NCBI GenBank assembly: GCA_020850915.1
Contig: JADZDV010000127.1
Coordinates: forward strand, 1 to 15,903
Origin: Chloroflexota bacterium
GTDB taxonomy: Bacteria > Chloroflexota > UBA6077 > JADZDV01
Direction of reading: 5' to 3'
DNA: 15,903 nucleotides
The position numbers and the translations under genes were made by a program. Of this stretch, positions 6,861-14,316 are shown one piece after another. Under the pieces are notes generated by a model, which did no database searches, was not told the DNA's origin, and was given only the letters and a program-made list of their open reading frames with translations. The stretch's first letter is position 1, and every line of letters begins with the position of its first letter.

Positions 6861-8135
6861 ATGGCTACCGCACGCGTCCTGCCGCGCCCGCGACTCGCCG
6901 CCCACGCGGGAATGGGCTCCGCGGGACTCGTCGCCACCCGGACCGCCCGCGTCGTCGCGGAGCGCGACGGCTTCGAGACGGAGTGCGGCGCGCGCCTCGG
7001 GCCGATCGACATCGCCTATGAGACGTACGGCGTTCTGTCGCCGGCGCGCGACAACGTCATCCTCGCTCTGCACGCCCTCTCCGGCGACGCCCACGCGGCC
7101 GGCTACAGCGTGGACGTCAACGCTCCAAGCGCCGTGGACGGCGTGGGGGCGGATGAAAAAGGCATCAAACCGCGCGGCGGGCTTGGCTGGTGGGACGGCA
7201 TGATCGGGCCCGGCAAGGCCTTCGACACGAGGCGGTACTTCGTCATCTGCTCGAACGTGCTCGGCTCCTGCCGCGGCTCTACCGGCCCGACCTCGATCGA
7301 TCCCGCCACTGGGCGCCCCTACGGATCCCGCTTCCCCATCCCGACCGTTGGCGACATGGTGCGCACCCAGCGGCTGCTGCTCGAGCAGCTTGGGATCCAG
7401 CGGCTGCTCGCCGTCTCTGGCGGCTCGCTCGGCGGGATGCAGGCGCTCGAATGGGCCGTGCGCTTCCCGGCGATGGTCGCGAGCTGTATTCCGATCGCCA
7501 CCTCGCAGGCCCTCTCCGCCATGGGGATCGCCTGGAACGAGATCGGCCGCCAGGCGATCGTGCACGACCCGGCGTTCCAGGGCGGCGACTACTACGACGG
7601 CCCGGGGCCGTCGGCCGGGCTGGCCATTGCCCGGATGGTCGGCCACGTGACCTACCTGAGCGACCAGAGCATGGCGGCCAAGTTCGGCCGTCGCCTGCGC
7701 CAGCGCGAGCGGCTCGCCTACGACTTCTCCACCGAGTTCGAGGTCGAGAGCTACCTGCGCCACCAGGGCGAGAGCTTCGTGCGGCGCTTCGACGCCAACA
7801 GCTACCTCCTGCTCAGCAAGTCGATCGACTACTTCGACCTCGCGGCTGGCCACGGCGGCGGCTCGCTGGCGCGGGCAGTTGAAAAGGCCCGCGCCCGTTG
7901 GCTGGTCATGTCGTTCACCTCAGACTGGCTGTATCCGCCAGCCGACTCGAAGGCGCTGGTAGAAGCGCTGCGGAGCGTCGGCGCCGACGTCCGCTACCAC
8001 AACCTCCGCTCCAGCTACGGGCACGACGCCTTCCTGCTGGAGGAGGCGCGCCAGACGACGCTGATCCGCCGGTTCCTGCGGCGCGTCGAGGCGAGCGAGC
8101 ACGAGGCCGGTCACGGAACCGTGCGAGGCGGCTAA
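6861..8135 (+). CDS. metX: Homoserine O-acetyltransferase
   Basis: This alpha/beta-hydrolase-fold enzyme acylates homoserine (normally from acetyl-CoA) in the first committed step toward methionine. Numbering from the ATG at 6861 (424 residues): IAYETYG near 51-57, HALSGDAHAAG near 71-81, nucleophile S189 in SGGSLGGMQALEW, catalytic D355 in SDWLYPP and H388 in YGHDAFL. This is the full MetX triad. The frame is open upstream to a GTG at 6765, but that part is arginine-rich, unconserved in style and includes the promoter boxes, so the ATG at 6861 is preferred. MetY follows 78 bases later. MetX members can also use succinyl-CoA; acetyl is the default call. Confidence 0.95.
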   Translation: MATARVLPRPRLAAHAGMGSAGLVATRTARVVAERDGFETECGARLGPIDIAYETYGVLSPARDNVILALHALSGDAHAAGYSVDVNAPSAVDGVGADEKGIKPRGGLGWWDGMIGPGKAFDTRRYFVICSNVLGSCRGSTGPTSIDPATGRPYGSRFPIPTVGDMVRTQRLLLEQLGIQRLLAVSGGSLGGMQALEWAVRFPAMVASCIPIATSQALSAMGIAWNEIGRQAIVHDPAFQGGDYYDGPGPSAGLAIARMVGHVTYLSDQSMAAKFGRRLRQRERLAYDFSTEFEVESYLRHQGESFVRRFDANSYLLLSKSIDYFDLAAGHGGGSLARAVEKARARWLVMSFTSDWLYPPADSKALVEALRSVGADVRYHNLRSSYGHDAFLLEEARQTTLIRRFLRRVEASEHEAGHGTVRGG

Positions 8136-8213
8136 ACTTCCAAGACCCCGACATGGGACAGCGGGTGGTGTGCCGAACGGTGACCAGTATCTCCCAACCG
8201 AGAGGGAAAGCAG

Positions 8214-9560
8214 GTGAGTCAGTTGAGTGACGAGAGCTCTACGAACGGCGCGGCGCCGCGAGCGTACGGCTTTGACACCCGGGCCATTCACGCCGGGCAG
8301 CGGCCAGACCCGGCGACGGGCGCGCGGGCAATGCCGATCTACCAGACGACATCGTTCGTCTTTGACAGCCCAGACCACGCCGCCAGCCTGTTCGCGCTGC
8401 AAGAGTTCGGCAACATCTACACCCGCATCATGAACCCCACCACCGGGGCGTTCGAAGAGCGGATGGCCTCCCTTGAAGGTGGCATCGGCGCGCTGGCCGC
8501 GGCGTCTGGCCAGGCGGCCCAGTTCATGTCCGTCTTCACGATGATGGAGCCGGGCGACCACATGGTGGCCGCCTCCACGCTCTACGGCGGGACGTTCACC
8601 CAGTTCGTCCACACGTTCCGCAAGCTCTCCATCGACATCACCTTCGTCGATCCGGACGATCCGGAGAACTTCCGCAAGGCGATCACGCCGAAGACGCGAG
8701 CGATCTACGGCGAGACCATCGGCAACCCCGGCGCGAACATTCTCGACCTCGAGACGGTCGCGAAGATTGCAAACGAGGCCGAAGTGCCGCTCATCGTGGA
8801 CAACACCTTCGCCACCCCGTACCTCTGCCGGCCGATCGACTGGGGCGCCACGGTGGTGGTGCACTCCGCCACGAAGTTCATCGGCGGCCACGGCAACTCC
8901 ATCGCCGGCGTGATCGTGGACTCGGGCAAGTTCAACTGGCAGAACGGCAAGTTCGCCTCCGTTGCCGCGCCGTCTGGCGCCTACCACGGGCTGGACTTCC
9001 CGGGCACCTTCGGGCCGCTGGCCTACATCTTGAAGGTCCGCACCGAGGCGCTGCGCGACATCGGTGCCTGCCTCTCGCCGTTCAACGCCTTCCTGCTGAT
9101 GATCGGCCTGGAGACGCTCTCCCTGCGGATGGACCGCCATTGCGCCAACTCCCTGGCCGTCGCGAAGATGCTCCAGGAGCACGAGGCGGTCGAGAGCGTC
9201 AGCTACCCGAGTCTTCCCGGCAGCCCGTACGCCTCCCTGGCGCAGAAGTACCTGCCGAAGGGCGCGGGCGCGGTGTTCACCTTCGTGCTGAAGGGCGGCC
9301 GCGAGGCTGGACGACGCTTCATCGAGAAGCTCGAGCTGTTCTCCCACCTGGCGAATGTGGGCGATACCAAGTCGCTGGTGATCCATCCCGCCACTACCAC
9401 CCACCAGCAGCTCAGCGATGACGAGCTCCGAGCGGCGGGCGTGGATCCAGGCATGGTACGCCTTTCGATCGGTCTGGAGGAGATCTCCGACATCCTGGAC
9501 GACCTCGACCGGGCGCTCAAGGCGAGCCAGGTCGGGACGGGCGCGGCCGTTCGCGTGTGA
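8214..9560 (+). CDS. metY: O-acetylhomoserine sulfhydrylase (aminocarboxypropyltransferase)
   Basis: This PLP enzyme joins O-acetylhomoserine with sulfide to give homocysteine. Its 448 residues have Cys/Met-metabolism hallmarks: YQTTSFVF (43-50), Y69 in [10 protein letters not shown]196 in IVDNTFATP contacting the pyridine nitrogen, and K221 in [11 protein letters not shown] forming the PLP Schiff base. The insert [22 protein letters not shown] is characteristic of O-acetylhomoserine sulfhydrylases rather than cystathionine gamma-synthases. It starts at GTG 8214 with AGAGGG about 8 bases upstream. It lies directly behind metX and its stop overlaps the next gene (GTGA), so the three genes are probably co-transcribed. 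No SAM riboswitch or other leader element was recognised. Confidence 0.96.
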   Translation: MSQLSDESSTNGAAPRAYGFDTRAIHAGQRPDPATGARAMPIYQTTSFVFDSPDHAASLFALQEFGNIYTRIMNPTTGAFEERMASLEGGIGALAAASGQAAQFMSVFTMMEPGDHMVAASTLYGGTFTQFVHTFRKLSIDITFVDPDDPENFRKAITPKTRAIYGETIGNPGANILDLETVAKIANEAEVPLIVDNTFATPYLCRPIDWGATVVVHSATKFIGGHGNSIAGVIVDSGKFNWQNGKFASVAAPSGAYHGLDFPGTFGPLAYILKVRTEALRDIGACLSPFNAFLLMIGLETLSLRMDRHCANSLAVAKMLQEHEAVESVSYPSLPGSPYASLAQKYLPKGAGAVFTFVLKGGREAGRRFIEKLELFSHLANVGDTKSLVIHPATTTHQQLSDDELRAAGVDPGMVRLSIGLEEISDILDDLDRALKASQVGTGAAVRV

Positions 9561-10075
9561 CAGAGCCCGGCGCGGCGGCGAGGTCCCAGGACGAGGCCAC
9601 GATCAAGCGGATCTTCGGCTACGCCCGGACCATCGCCGTCGTCGGGCTCTCGCCCAACTCTCAGCGCGCCAGCTTCTTCGCCGCCCAGTACCTGCAGTAC
9701 CGGGGCTACCGGATCGTGCCGGTCAACCCGACAGTTGACGAGGTGCTCGGCGAGCGCTCGTATCCGAGCCTCGAGTCGATCCCCTTCCCGGTGGACGTGG
9801 TGGACGTCTTCCGCACCCCGTCTGCCGTGCCGGCCATCGCGGAGTCAGCCATCAAGATTGGAGCAAAGGCGCTCTGGCTCCAGTTCACCGTCATTGCTCC
9901 CGAGGCGGCCTCGCGCGCAGCCGCCGCGGGGCTGGACGTGGTGATGGACCGCTGCCTGAAGATCGAGCACGGCCGCTACTCTGGCGAGATGCGCTGGCTC
10001 GGTCTCTCCACAGAGGTCCTCAGCGCGAAAAAACCCCCCGTCCGCCGGCCGGGGGTGCGGGCGAACGAGCTGTAG
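9557..10075 (+). CDS. CoA-binding Rossmann protein (YccU-like)
   Basis: A 172-residue single-domain CoA-binding protein of the CoA_binding_2/YccU type. Seen: the Rossmann start TIAVVGLSPN (about 25-34), the second strand YRIVPVNP, then VDVVDVFR, GAKALWLQ and VVMDRCLKIEH, all hallmark segments of the family. The family resembles the CoA-binding part of succinyl-CoA synthetases but lacks the catalytic parts. The GTG start at 9557 shares four bases with the metY stop, implying translational coupling. The link with metX/metY suggests a role near acyl-CoA or CoA-thiol metabolism in this pathway; the biochemical role is not established. The last ~20 residues (KKPPVRRPG...) are encoded by a GC hairpin next to an A tract. 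Confidence 0.9.
   Translation: MTEPGAAARSQDEATIKRIFGYARTIAVVGLSPNSQRASFFAAQYLQYRGYRIVPVNPTVDEVLGERSYPSLESIPFPVDVVDVFRTPSAVPAIAESAIKIGAKALWLQFTVIAPEAASRAAAAGLDVVMDRCLKIEHGRYSGEMRWLGLSTEVLSAKKPPVRRPGVRANEL
10028..10056 (-). terminator. Possible minus-strand terminator inside the 3' end of the CoA-binding gene
   Basis: Read on the minus strand, ACCCCC (51-56 side) and GGGGGT (33-38 side) can form a GC-rich hairpin over 10033-10056, helped by CCGGCCGG in the loop. It runs into six T (10028-10033 on the plus strand is AAAAAA). It would stop antisense transcription entering the metXY operon. No minus-strand gene is seen upstream of it. Confidence 0.35.
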
Positions 10076-10083
10076 AGGGGCGC

Positions 10084-10550
10084 ATGCCACGCGATTGCGA
10101 GACGATCTGACCAGCGCAGTAACAACGGCGCTCGAAGAGCTACCGGAGGTAGCGGTTCACACCGTTCGTAAGCACGCTCGTGTGTCTGATCGCGAGGTGG
10201 ACCTCGCTATCGAAGGCGAGATCACAGGGCGACCGGTTCGTCTCCTCGTGGATACGCGGGCGGCTGGGAACCCGCGCGATGTGCACCAGGCGGTCCGGGA
10301 GCTTGTCGATCCGCGGCGGCTGGACCAGCCGGTGGCGGACGTGCCACTGTTCGTCGCGCCAGTGATCACGCAACGGAGCTGAGAGCTGCTCCAGGAGCAC
10401 AGAACCGGCTGCTGGGATGAGGGCGGCAGTCTCTGTCTGGATGTGCCCTGGGCGTACCTCCGCATCGACCGGTCGCCACGGCGCGGGCAGCCCCGCCCTC
10501 GGCTGGTCCATCTGTGCCTACGGCGTGCTGTTCGACGGCGGCAGCGTTAG
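10084..10550 (+). pseudogene. Decayed PD-(D/E)XK-like hypothetical gene with an in-frame stop
   Basis: One reading frame codes for a continuous protein-like sequence interrupted by TGA at 10380-10382: ...VADVPLFVAPVITQRS, stop, ELLQEHRTGCWDEGGSLCLDVPWAYLRIDRSP..., ending at TAG 10548-10550. The two halves join without a gap, so a single base change (for example CGA to TGA) would explain the break. The first half has EVDLAIEGEI and LLVDTRAAGNPRDVHQAVREL, resembling the D...E-X-K core of restriction-endonuclease-fold proteins but with the key E-X-K altered to D-T-R. The start is also damaged: the ATG at 10084, with AGAGGGG just upstream, is out of frame, and only a TTG at 10095 is in frame. Related proteins normally continue into a helix-turn-helix part, which is missing here. 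It lies 8 bases behind the CoA-binding gene. Confidence 0.6.
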
Positions 10551-10819
10551 GGGCGTCCTACATCGATGTCGATTCCCGATGAAGAACTCGCGCTGGCGGC
10601 TTGTCTTCATCGCACTCAGCATCTTCGTTATCAAGCTCATCCTTGTCGGAGTACCCGAGCTCGTCATCACCGTTCTGACCGGGGGTGTTAGAGCTCGCGA
10701 TCCCACGTTGCGCCCACGTCCAGCTATGAGCCGGTCGGTCCTCATGGGAGGCCGATGGCGAGGTGTCAGCATCCGGCCGACCCAGCAGCTATCCACTGAG
10801 CAGAGAGCGCCCGCCCTGC
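10551..10819. other. Intergenic stretch before the amidohydrolase
   Basis: No convincing gene. One frame starting at ATG 10579 and ending at 10875 codes for a hydrophobic segment (WRLVFIALSIFVIKLILVGV) and then an arginine-rich tail. It has no ribosome binding site and runs through the amidohydrolase promoter, so it is not called. The stretch probably contains the worn-out remainder of the upstream broken gene. Confidence 0.5.
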
Positions 10820-10848
10820 TTGACGATCGGACAGCAGCCTGCTACGGT
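10820..10848 (+). promoter_or_regulatory. Sigma70-type promoter of the amidohydrolase
   Basis: TTGACG (10820-10825) and TACGGT (10843-10848) are separated by exactly 17 bases. Transcription from about 10855 gives a leader of about 35 bases that includes the GGAGGGG ribosome site. Confidence 0.65.
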
Positions 10849-10889
10849 CGAGGTTTGAAGTGCGCGACAGCGTGAGATTGGAGGGGCCG

Positions 10890-12284
10890 ATGGCCGAGCA
10901 GGAGCAGGTAGACATTCTCATCGAGGGCGGGTCGTACGTCACGATGGACGCGACCCGCCGGATCATCCGGGATGGGGCGGTGGCGATCAAGGGCGATCGC
11001 ATCGCGGCGATCGGCAAGCGCGACGAGCTCCGGCAGCGGTACCGGGGGGCGCGCACGATCGACGCCAGCAGCCGGGTGACGTTCCCGGGGCTGGTCAACT
11101 CACACATCCACTTCTATCACAACATGCATCGCGGCATGGCGCCCGACAACCTGGACGGGAACGACTGGTCGAACTTCGTCCACGCCAACGTGGCGCCCGT
11201 TCTGACGGCCGAGGACGAGGTCTGGGCCGGCTACCTGGTGCTGCTGGAGATCATGAAGTCTGGCAGCACCACCTTCCTGGCCGCCGGCTCGTACAACCCG
11301 AACCCGGTCATGGAGGCGATTCCGCGGGTGGGCCTGCGCGGCTTCGAGGGGCGGCGGACGTACGACTACGTCCACCTCGGCCACCAGGCACTGGTGGACA
11401 GCACGGAGAAGTGCCTGCGTGAGAACGAAGCGGTCATGGAGCGCTTCGCGGAGGGGTTTGACAACGGGCGGATCAAGCCGTGCGTGAACATCGTCGGCCT
11501 GGGGCGGGTGACGGACGAGTTGATCGTCAAGTCCAAGGAGTTGGCCGACCGCTACGGCGCGGTCCTGAACATGCACCAGTGCGCCTTCCCGGAGGAGGTC
11601 CAGAGCATCAAGGAGCGGACTGGGACGACGCCGATCAAGCACCTGGAGCGGCTGGGCGCGCTGGGCCCCAACGTGGTGCTGGTACACATGGTCCACGTGA
11701 CGGACGAGGAGATCGAGATCCTGGCGCGGACGAAGACCAACGTCGTCCACAATCCAGGCACGGCGCTGAAGATCATGTACGGGATGGCGCCGTACGGGAA
11801 ATTCCCGGAGATGATCAAGGCGGGCGTGAACGTGGCGCTCGGCACGGACGCGGGGGATTGCGCGAACTTCATGGATATCGTGCGAGCGATGTACCTGGCA
11901 GCCGTCTGCTACAAGGACATCCGCTTTGACCCGAACGTGATGGGTGTGGAGACGGCGCTCCAGATGGCGACGCTGAATGGCGCGAAGGCGCTGGGGCTGG
12001 CGGACCAGATCGGCTCGCTGGAGGTTGGCAAGAAGGCCGACCTCGTGCTGTTCAACTCCGACACGCCGGAGTGGCAGCCGCTCTACTGCGAGCCGTACAA
12101 CCTGGTGCTCTCGGCCTGCGGGGACACCTGCGACACGGTGATCGTGGACGGGAAGATCCTGATGGAGGGGCGCCAGGTCAAGACGATCGACGAGGCCGAG
12201 GTGATTGCAAAGATCAAGGAGCTCAGCAAGGGGATCGAGGCGCGCAGCGGCGTGAAACCGCCGACCACCTGGCCAATTGTCTGA
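10890..12284 (+). CDS. Amidohydrolase of the ATZ/TRZ (aminohydrolase) family
   Basis: A metal-dependent TIM-barrel hydrolase of 464 residues, the full length for the family that includes guanine deaminase, methylthioadenosine/S-adenosylhomocysteine deaminase and atrazine-type hydrolases. Seen: N-terminal composite domain, then H72 and H74 in VNSHIHF, H229 in LNMHQ, H266 in VLVHMVH, and D320 in LGTDAGD, the usual set of ligands for one Zn or Fe. The C-terminal ADLVLF and the VIVDGKILMEGR segment close the outer beta-domain. The ATG at 10890 is chosen because GGAGGGG precedes it; the frame is open 30 bases further. The substrate is unknown; deamination of an N-heterocycle is the family norm. 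Transcription is single-gene, converging on the binding protein. Confidence 0.92.
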   Translation: MAEQEQVDILIEGGSYVTMDATRRIIRDGAVAIKGDRIAAIGKRDELRQRYRGARTIDASSRVTFPGLVNSHIHFYHNMHRGMAPDNLDGNDWSNFVHANVAPVLTAEDEVWAGYLVLLEIMKSGSTTFLAAGSYNPNPVMEAIPRVGLRGFEGRRTYDYVHLGHQALVDSTEKCLRENEAVMERFAEGFDNGRIKPCVNIVGLGRVTDELIVKSKELADRYGAVLNMHQCAFPEEVQSIKERTGTTPIKHLERLGALGPNVVLVHMVHVTDEEIEILARTKTNVVHNPGTALKIMYGMAPYGKFPEMIKAGVNVALGTDAGDCANFMDIVRAMYLAAVCYKDIRFDPNVMGVETALQMATLNGAKALGLADQIGSLEVGKKADLVLFNSDTPEWQPLYCEPYNLVLSACGDTCDTVIVDGKILMEGRQVKTIDEAEVIAKIKELSKGIEARSGVKPPTTWPIV

Positions 12285-12306
12285 GAGCAGCCGGGGCGGA
12301 GAGCAG

Positions 12307-12334
12307 GAGGGCCGGGAACGAATTCCCGGCCCTC
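12307..12334. terminator. Two-way hairpin terminator between convergent genes
   Basis: GAGGGCCGGGAA (12307-12318) pairs perfectly over 12 bases with TTCCCGGCCCTC (12323-12334) around a CGAA loop. It fills most of the 57-base gap between the amidohydrolase stop and the stop of the convergent binding protein. The T tract is poor on both sides. Confidence 0.75.
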
Positions 12335-12341
12335 GTCGCTT

Positions 12342-13619
12342 CTAGGCTCCAATCTCCCTGGTCCATTGCTCGGTCCAGGCGGCCTTGACGCCGGCCAGCT
12401 CCTTCCAGGGCGCCTGGACCCAGTTCTTGAACGTCTTGTCCAGTGAGGTGGGATCCTGGAGAGCGCGTGAGTCCGGACCGTACTGGACGTCCTTGTTGGT
12501 GGCGTAGTAGCCGGGGAAGAACTTGTTCCAGGCCTCCTGGTTCTTCGCGTCGGCCGCGCAGTTCAGGTACGTCCACGCCTCGGCCTGGCCGTTCTTCACC
12601 TTCATCATGCAGATGTTGAGCATCGGGCTGCCCGGGGTCGGCAGCTTGAAGACGATGTTCTTGGCCCCGGAGGCCGCCACGCCGTTCGTCCGACCGTCCG
12701 TCCAGACGGCGATGTCCACCTCGCCCCGGGTCAGCGCGGTGCCAGGATCGGCGTTGCTAACGTAGAACTTCGGAATGTACTGCTTCATCTCCTTCATCCG
12801 GTTGATGAAGGGGGTGAAGTTCTGCAGGCTGCCCCCTAACTCGCGGTTGATGAGCCAGCTCACCACCAGGCCGTCGGTGTTGGAGAGGTGCGGGTACATG
12901 ACGGCACGGCCGAACTCGCCCTTGGCGACCCGCTCGGTGAACTCCACCCAGCTCGAGGGCGGGTTCTTGATCTTGTCGCTGTTGTAGGTAATACCATCGC
13001 GGCCGCCGTCGAAGCCGAAGGACCAGCCATCGTACGAGTCTTTGAAGATCGGCAGGATGCCGGCGAGGTTTGGGACCTTGCTCGGGTCGATCCTCTCGAT
13101 GATGCCAAGCTCGACGTTCTGGTAGACCTCGGCGTCCGTGCCGAGGATCACGTCGAAGGCCGGCTTGTCCTTGGTCGCCATGATCTTCTGCTGGAAGTCG
13201 TTCGGCGCCCCGACGACGATGTCGACGTCGCCGCCGATGGCCTGCTTGTAGCAGGGCACAACGCCCGCCTGGAGGCCGTCCACCCAGACGCCGGCGAAGG
13301 AGCCAGCAGTGATCTTGGCGCCCGTCTTTGCCACGGCGGGAGCGGCTTGCGGGGCTGCAGCCGCGGGTGAGGCGGCGGGTGAGGCGGCCGGAGCAGCGGC
13401 GGCCGGCGAGGCGGCGGGAGCAGCGGCCGCCGGCGAGCTCGCCGGCGCGGCGGGCGCGGCCGGCTTGGCGGCCTCGGGGGGTTTCGGCGCTTCGGCCGGC
13501 TTGGCCGGCGCGGTGGTTGGGGCTGGCGCGGGGGCTGGGCTGCAGGCAGCCAGCAGCGCGGCGCCGGTGGTCAGGCTCATCAGTTGCAGGAACTGGCGGC
13601 GGGTGGAGCTAGCAGGCAC
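12342..13619 (-). CDS. Tat-exported lipoprotein, ABC transporter substrate-binding protein
   Basis: A 425-residue extracytoplasmic solute-binding protein of the PotD/iron(III)/family-1 type. The N-terminus has a twin-arginine signal (STRRQFLQL, R7-R8) that runs into the lipobox LLAAC with lipidated C26. Residues about 27-98 are a low-complexity Ala/Pro/Ser/Lys tether. The folded domain begins near KTGAKITAGSF and shows FDVILGTDAEVYQ, GITYNSDKI with PSSWVEF, and GEVDIAVWTDGR, the usual order in this class. The GTG at 13619 has GGAGGTGA about 7 bases upstream. No permease or ATPase gene is in the window, so it is an orphan here. The ligand is unknown (polyamine, metal, small organic ion or oligosaccharide). 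It converges on the amidohydrolase, which gives no operon link. Confidence 0.92.
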   Translation of the reverse strand: MPASSTRRQFLQLMSLTTGAALLAACSPAPAPAPTTAPAKPAEAPKPPEAAKPAAPAAPASSPAAAAPAASPAAAAPAASPAASPAAAAPQAAPAVAKTGAKITAGSFAGVWVDGLQAGVVPCYKQAIGGDVDIVVGAPNDFQQKIMATKDKPAFDVILGTDAEVYQNVELGIIERIDPSKVPNLAGILPIFKDSYDGWSFGFDGGRDGITYNSDKIKNPPSSWVEFTERVAKGEFGRAVMYPHLSNTDGLVVSWLINRELGGSLQNFTPFINRMKEMKQYIPKFYVSNADPGTALTRGEVDIAVWTDGRTNGVAASGAKNIVFKLPTPGSPMLNICMMKVKNGQAEAWTYLNCAADAKNQEAWNKFFPGYYATNKDVQYGPDSRALQDPTSLDKTFKNWVQAPWKELAGVKAAWTEQWTREIGA

Positions 13620-13723
13620 GGTTCGTCACCTCCACGAGAAAGACATTCAGAGCAGCGATCGCCCCGGAAAGGCGCTTCGGCGAGCCTCCCACCCGGGCGA
13701 GCGACGACGGTTACCTGGAGGCG

Positions 13724-13752
13724 ATGGTAGGGCGGACACAAGAAGGTGTCAA
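13724..13752 (-). promoter_or_regulatory. Near-consensus promoter of the substrate-binding protein
   Basis: On the minus strand TTGACA (13747-13752) and TACCAT (13724-13729) are separated by exactly 17 bases. The -35 box is perfect. Transcription near 13717 leaves a leader of about 98 bases. It is the strongest promoter found in the window. Confidence 0.8.
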
Positions 13753-13754
13753 GG

Positions 13755-13780
13755 AATACGGCGGCAGAATACGGCGGCAG
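13755..13780. repeat. Tandem 13-base repeat abutting the -35 box
   Basis: AATACGGCGGCAG occurs twice head to tail (13755-13767 and 13768-13780), both copies identical, ending two bases from the -35 box of the binding protein. Position and repetition suggest a binding site for an activator or repressor of that gene. Confidence 0.6.
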
Positions 13781-13827
13781 GGGACGATATGGGGACGAGC
13801 CCGCGGGATAGCACCGAGAGGTGAGCG

Positions 13828-14058
13828 GTGAGGGCGGCGTGTCGCGCAGACCTGGTGGGAAGCGAGCTGAGGCGGCGCGCGCCGCGCGAGTCGCTCGGCG
13901 TGTTTGTTCAGCGGCAGCCAGACAACCAGGTTTGGCGGGACGGTTTCATCGGGGCAGAGCTCAACCGCGGCGGCGTCCTTCAGGGGCGGGGAGACGAGCG
14001 GGGCGCCGTCACCACCTGCCACCAGGGCTGGAAGGCGACCCAGGCCGTCGAGCGTTGA
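13828..14058 (+). CDS. Candidate small protein of 76 residues
   Basis: The family is not recognised. A GTG at 13828 is preceded by GAGAGG about 6 bases upstream. By hand count the three codon positions have clearly different G+C (about 77, 55 and 84 percent), which is the coding pattern of this genome. The product is basic and polar (VFVQRQPDNQVWRDGFIGAE in the middle) with no signal peptide or membrane segment. An antisense frame at 13711-14127 is also open and contains a smooth VVWLPLN segment, but it has no ribosome site. It is an isolated gene, divergent from the binding protein. It could equally be conserved non-coding DNA. Confidence 0.35.
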   Translation: MRAACRADLVGSELRRRAPRESLGVFVQRQPDNQVWRDGFIGAELNRGGVLQGRGDERGAVTTCHQGWKATQAVER

Positions 14059-14316
14059 GGCGAGCGTAGCGCCAGGCGCCGCCAGCAAACAGGGTGTGCC
14101 GCGCGTGTTGTCCGCGAGATGCGTCACCCCTTGCGCCCGGGGCTAGACACCAGTATGCTTCGAACCGAAGACCGAACGAGTCGGGTGGCGGTCTCAGCGG
14201 CGTCTGTCGCACGGCGCCAGCGCCACTCCGAAACGAGAGGTACCCTCCGTGCGCGTCCCGCGCTTCCTCCTCGTCGGCTTCGTGGCAGTCGCTAGACCGC
14301 TGCGCACGTCACCCTG
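14059..14316. other. Leader region of the membrane-anchored protein
   Basis: About 260 bases holding the promoter at 14131-14159, a GAGAGG ribosome site near 14234-14239 and a 35-codon open frame (GTG 14249 to TGA 14354-14356) that overlaps the start of the next gene. No other gene is visible. Confidence 0.5.
14131..14159 (+). promoter_or_regulatory. Sigma70-type promoter of the membrane-anchored protein
   Basis: TTGCGC (14131-14136) and TATGCT (14154-14159) are separated by exactly 17 bases. Transcription from about 14166 gives a 150-base leader to the GTG at 14317. Confidence 0.55.

Noticed and set aside
6639..7853. N-terminal extension of the MFS frame to an 856-residue protein
   Set aside because: The extension is antisense to metX, has low-complexity composition and precedes a clear ribosome site plus normal MFS start at 6638; not a fusion.
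8136..8213. Possible SAM riboswitch or regulatory leader between metX and metY
   Set aside because: The 78-base gap has no conserved SAM-riboswitch core or terminator hairpin that could be seen.
7920..9404. 494-codon minus-strand open frame
   Set aside because: Antisense shadow of metX/metY with no family features; high GC keeps antisense frames open.
10417..10875. 152-codon frame with a hydrophobic segment before the amidohydrolase
   Set aside because: No ribosome site at ATG 10417 or 10579; the start overlaps the broken gene in another frame and the end runs through a good promoter. One membrane-like stretch alone is weak evidence.
13309..13824. Ala/Gly-rich plus-strand frame
   Set aside because: It is the antisense of the low-complexity linker of the binding protein.
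13711..14127. 138-codon minus-strand frame with VVWLPLN
   Set aside because: GTG start has no spaced ribosome site, the frame covers the promoter and tandem repeat region of the binding protein, and codon-position G+C favours the plus strand.
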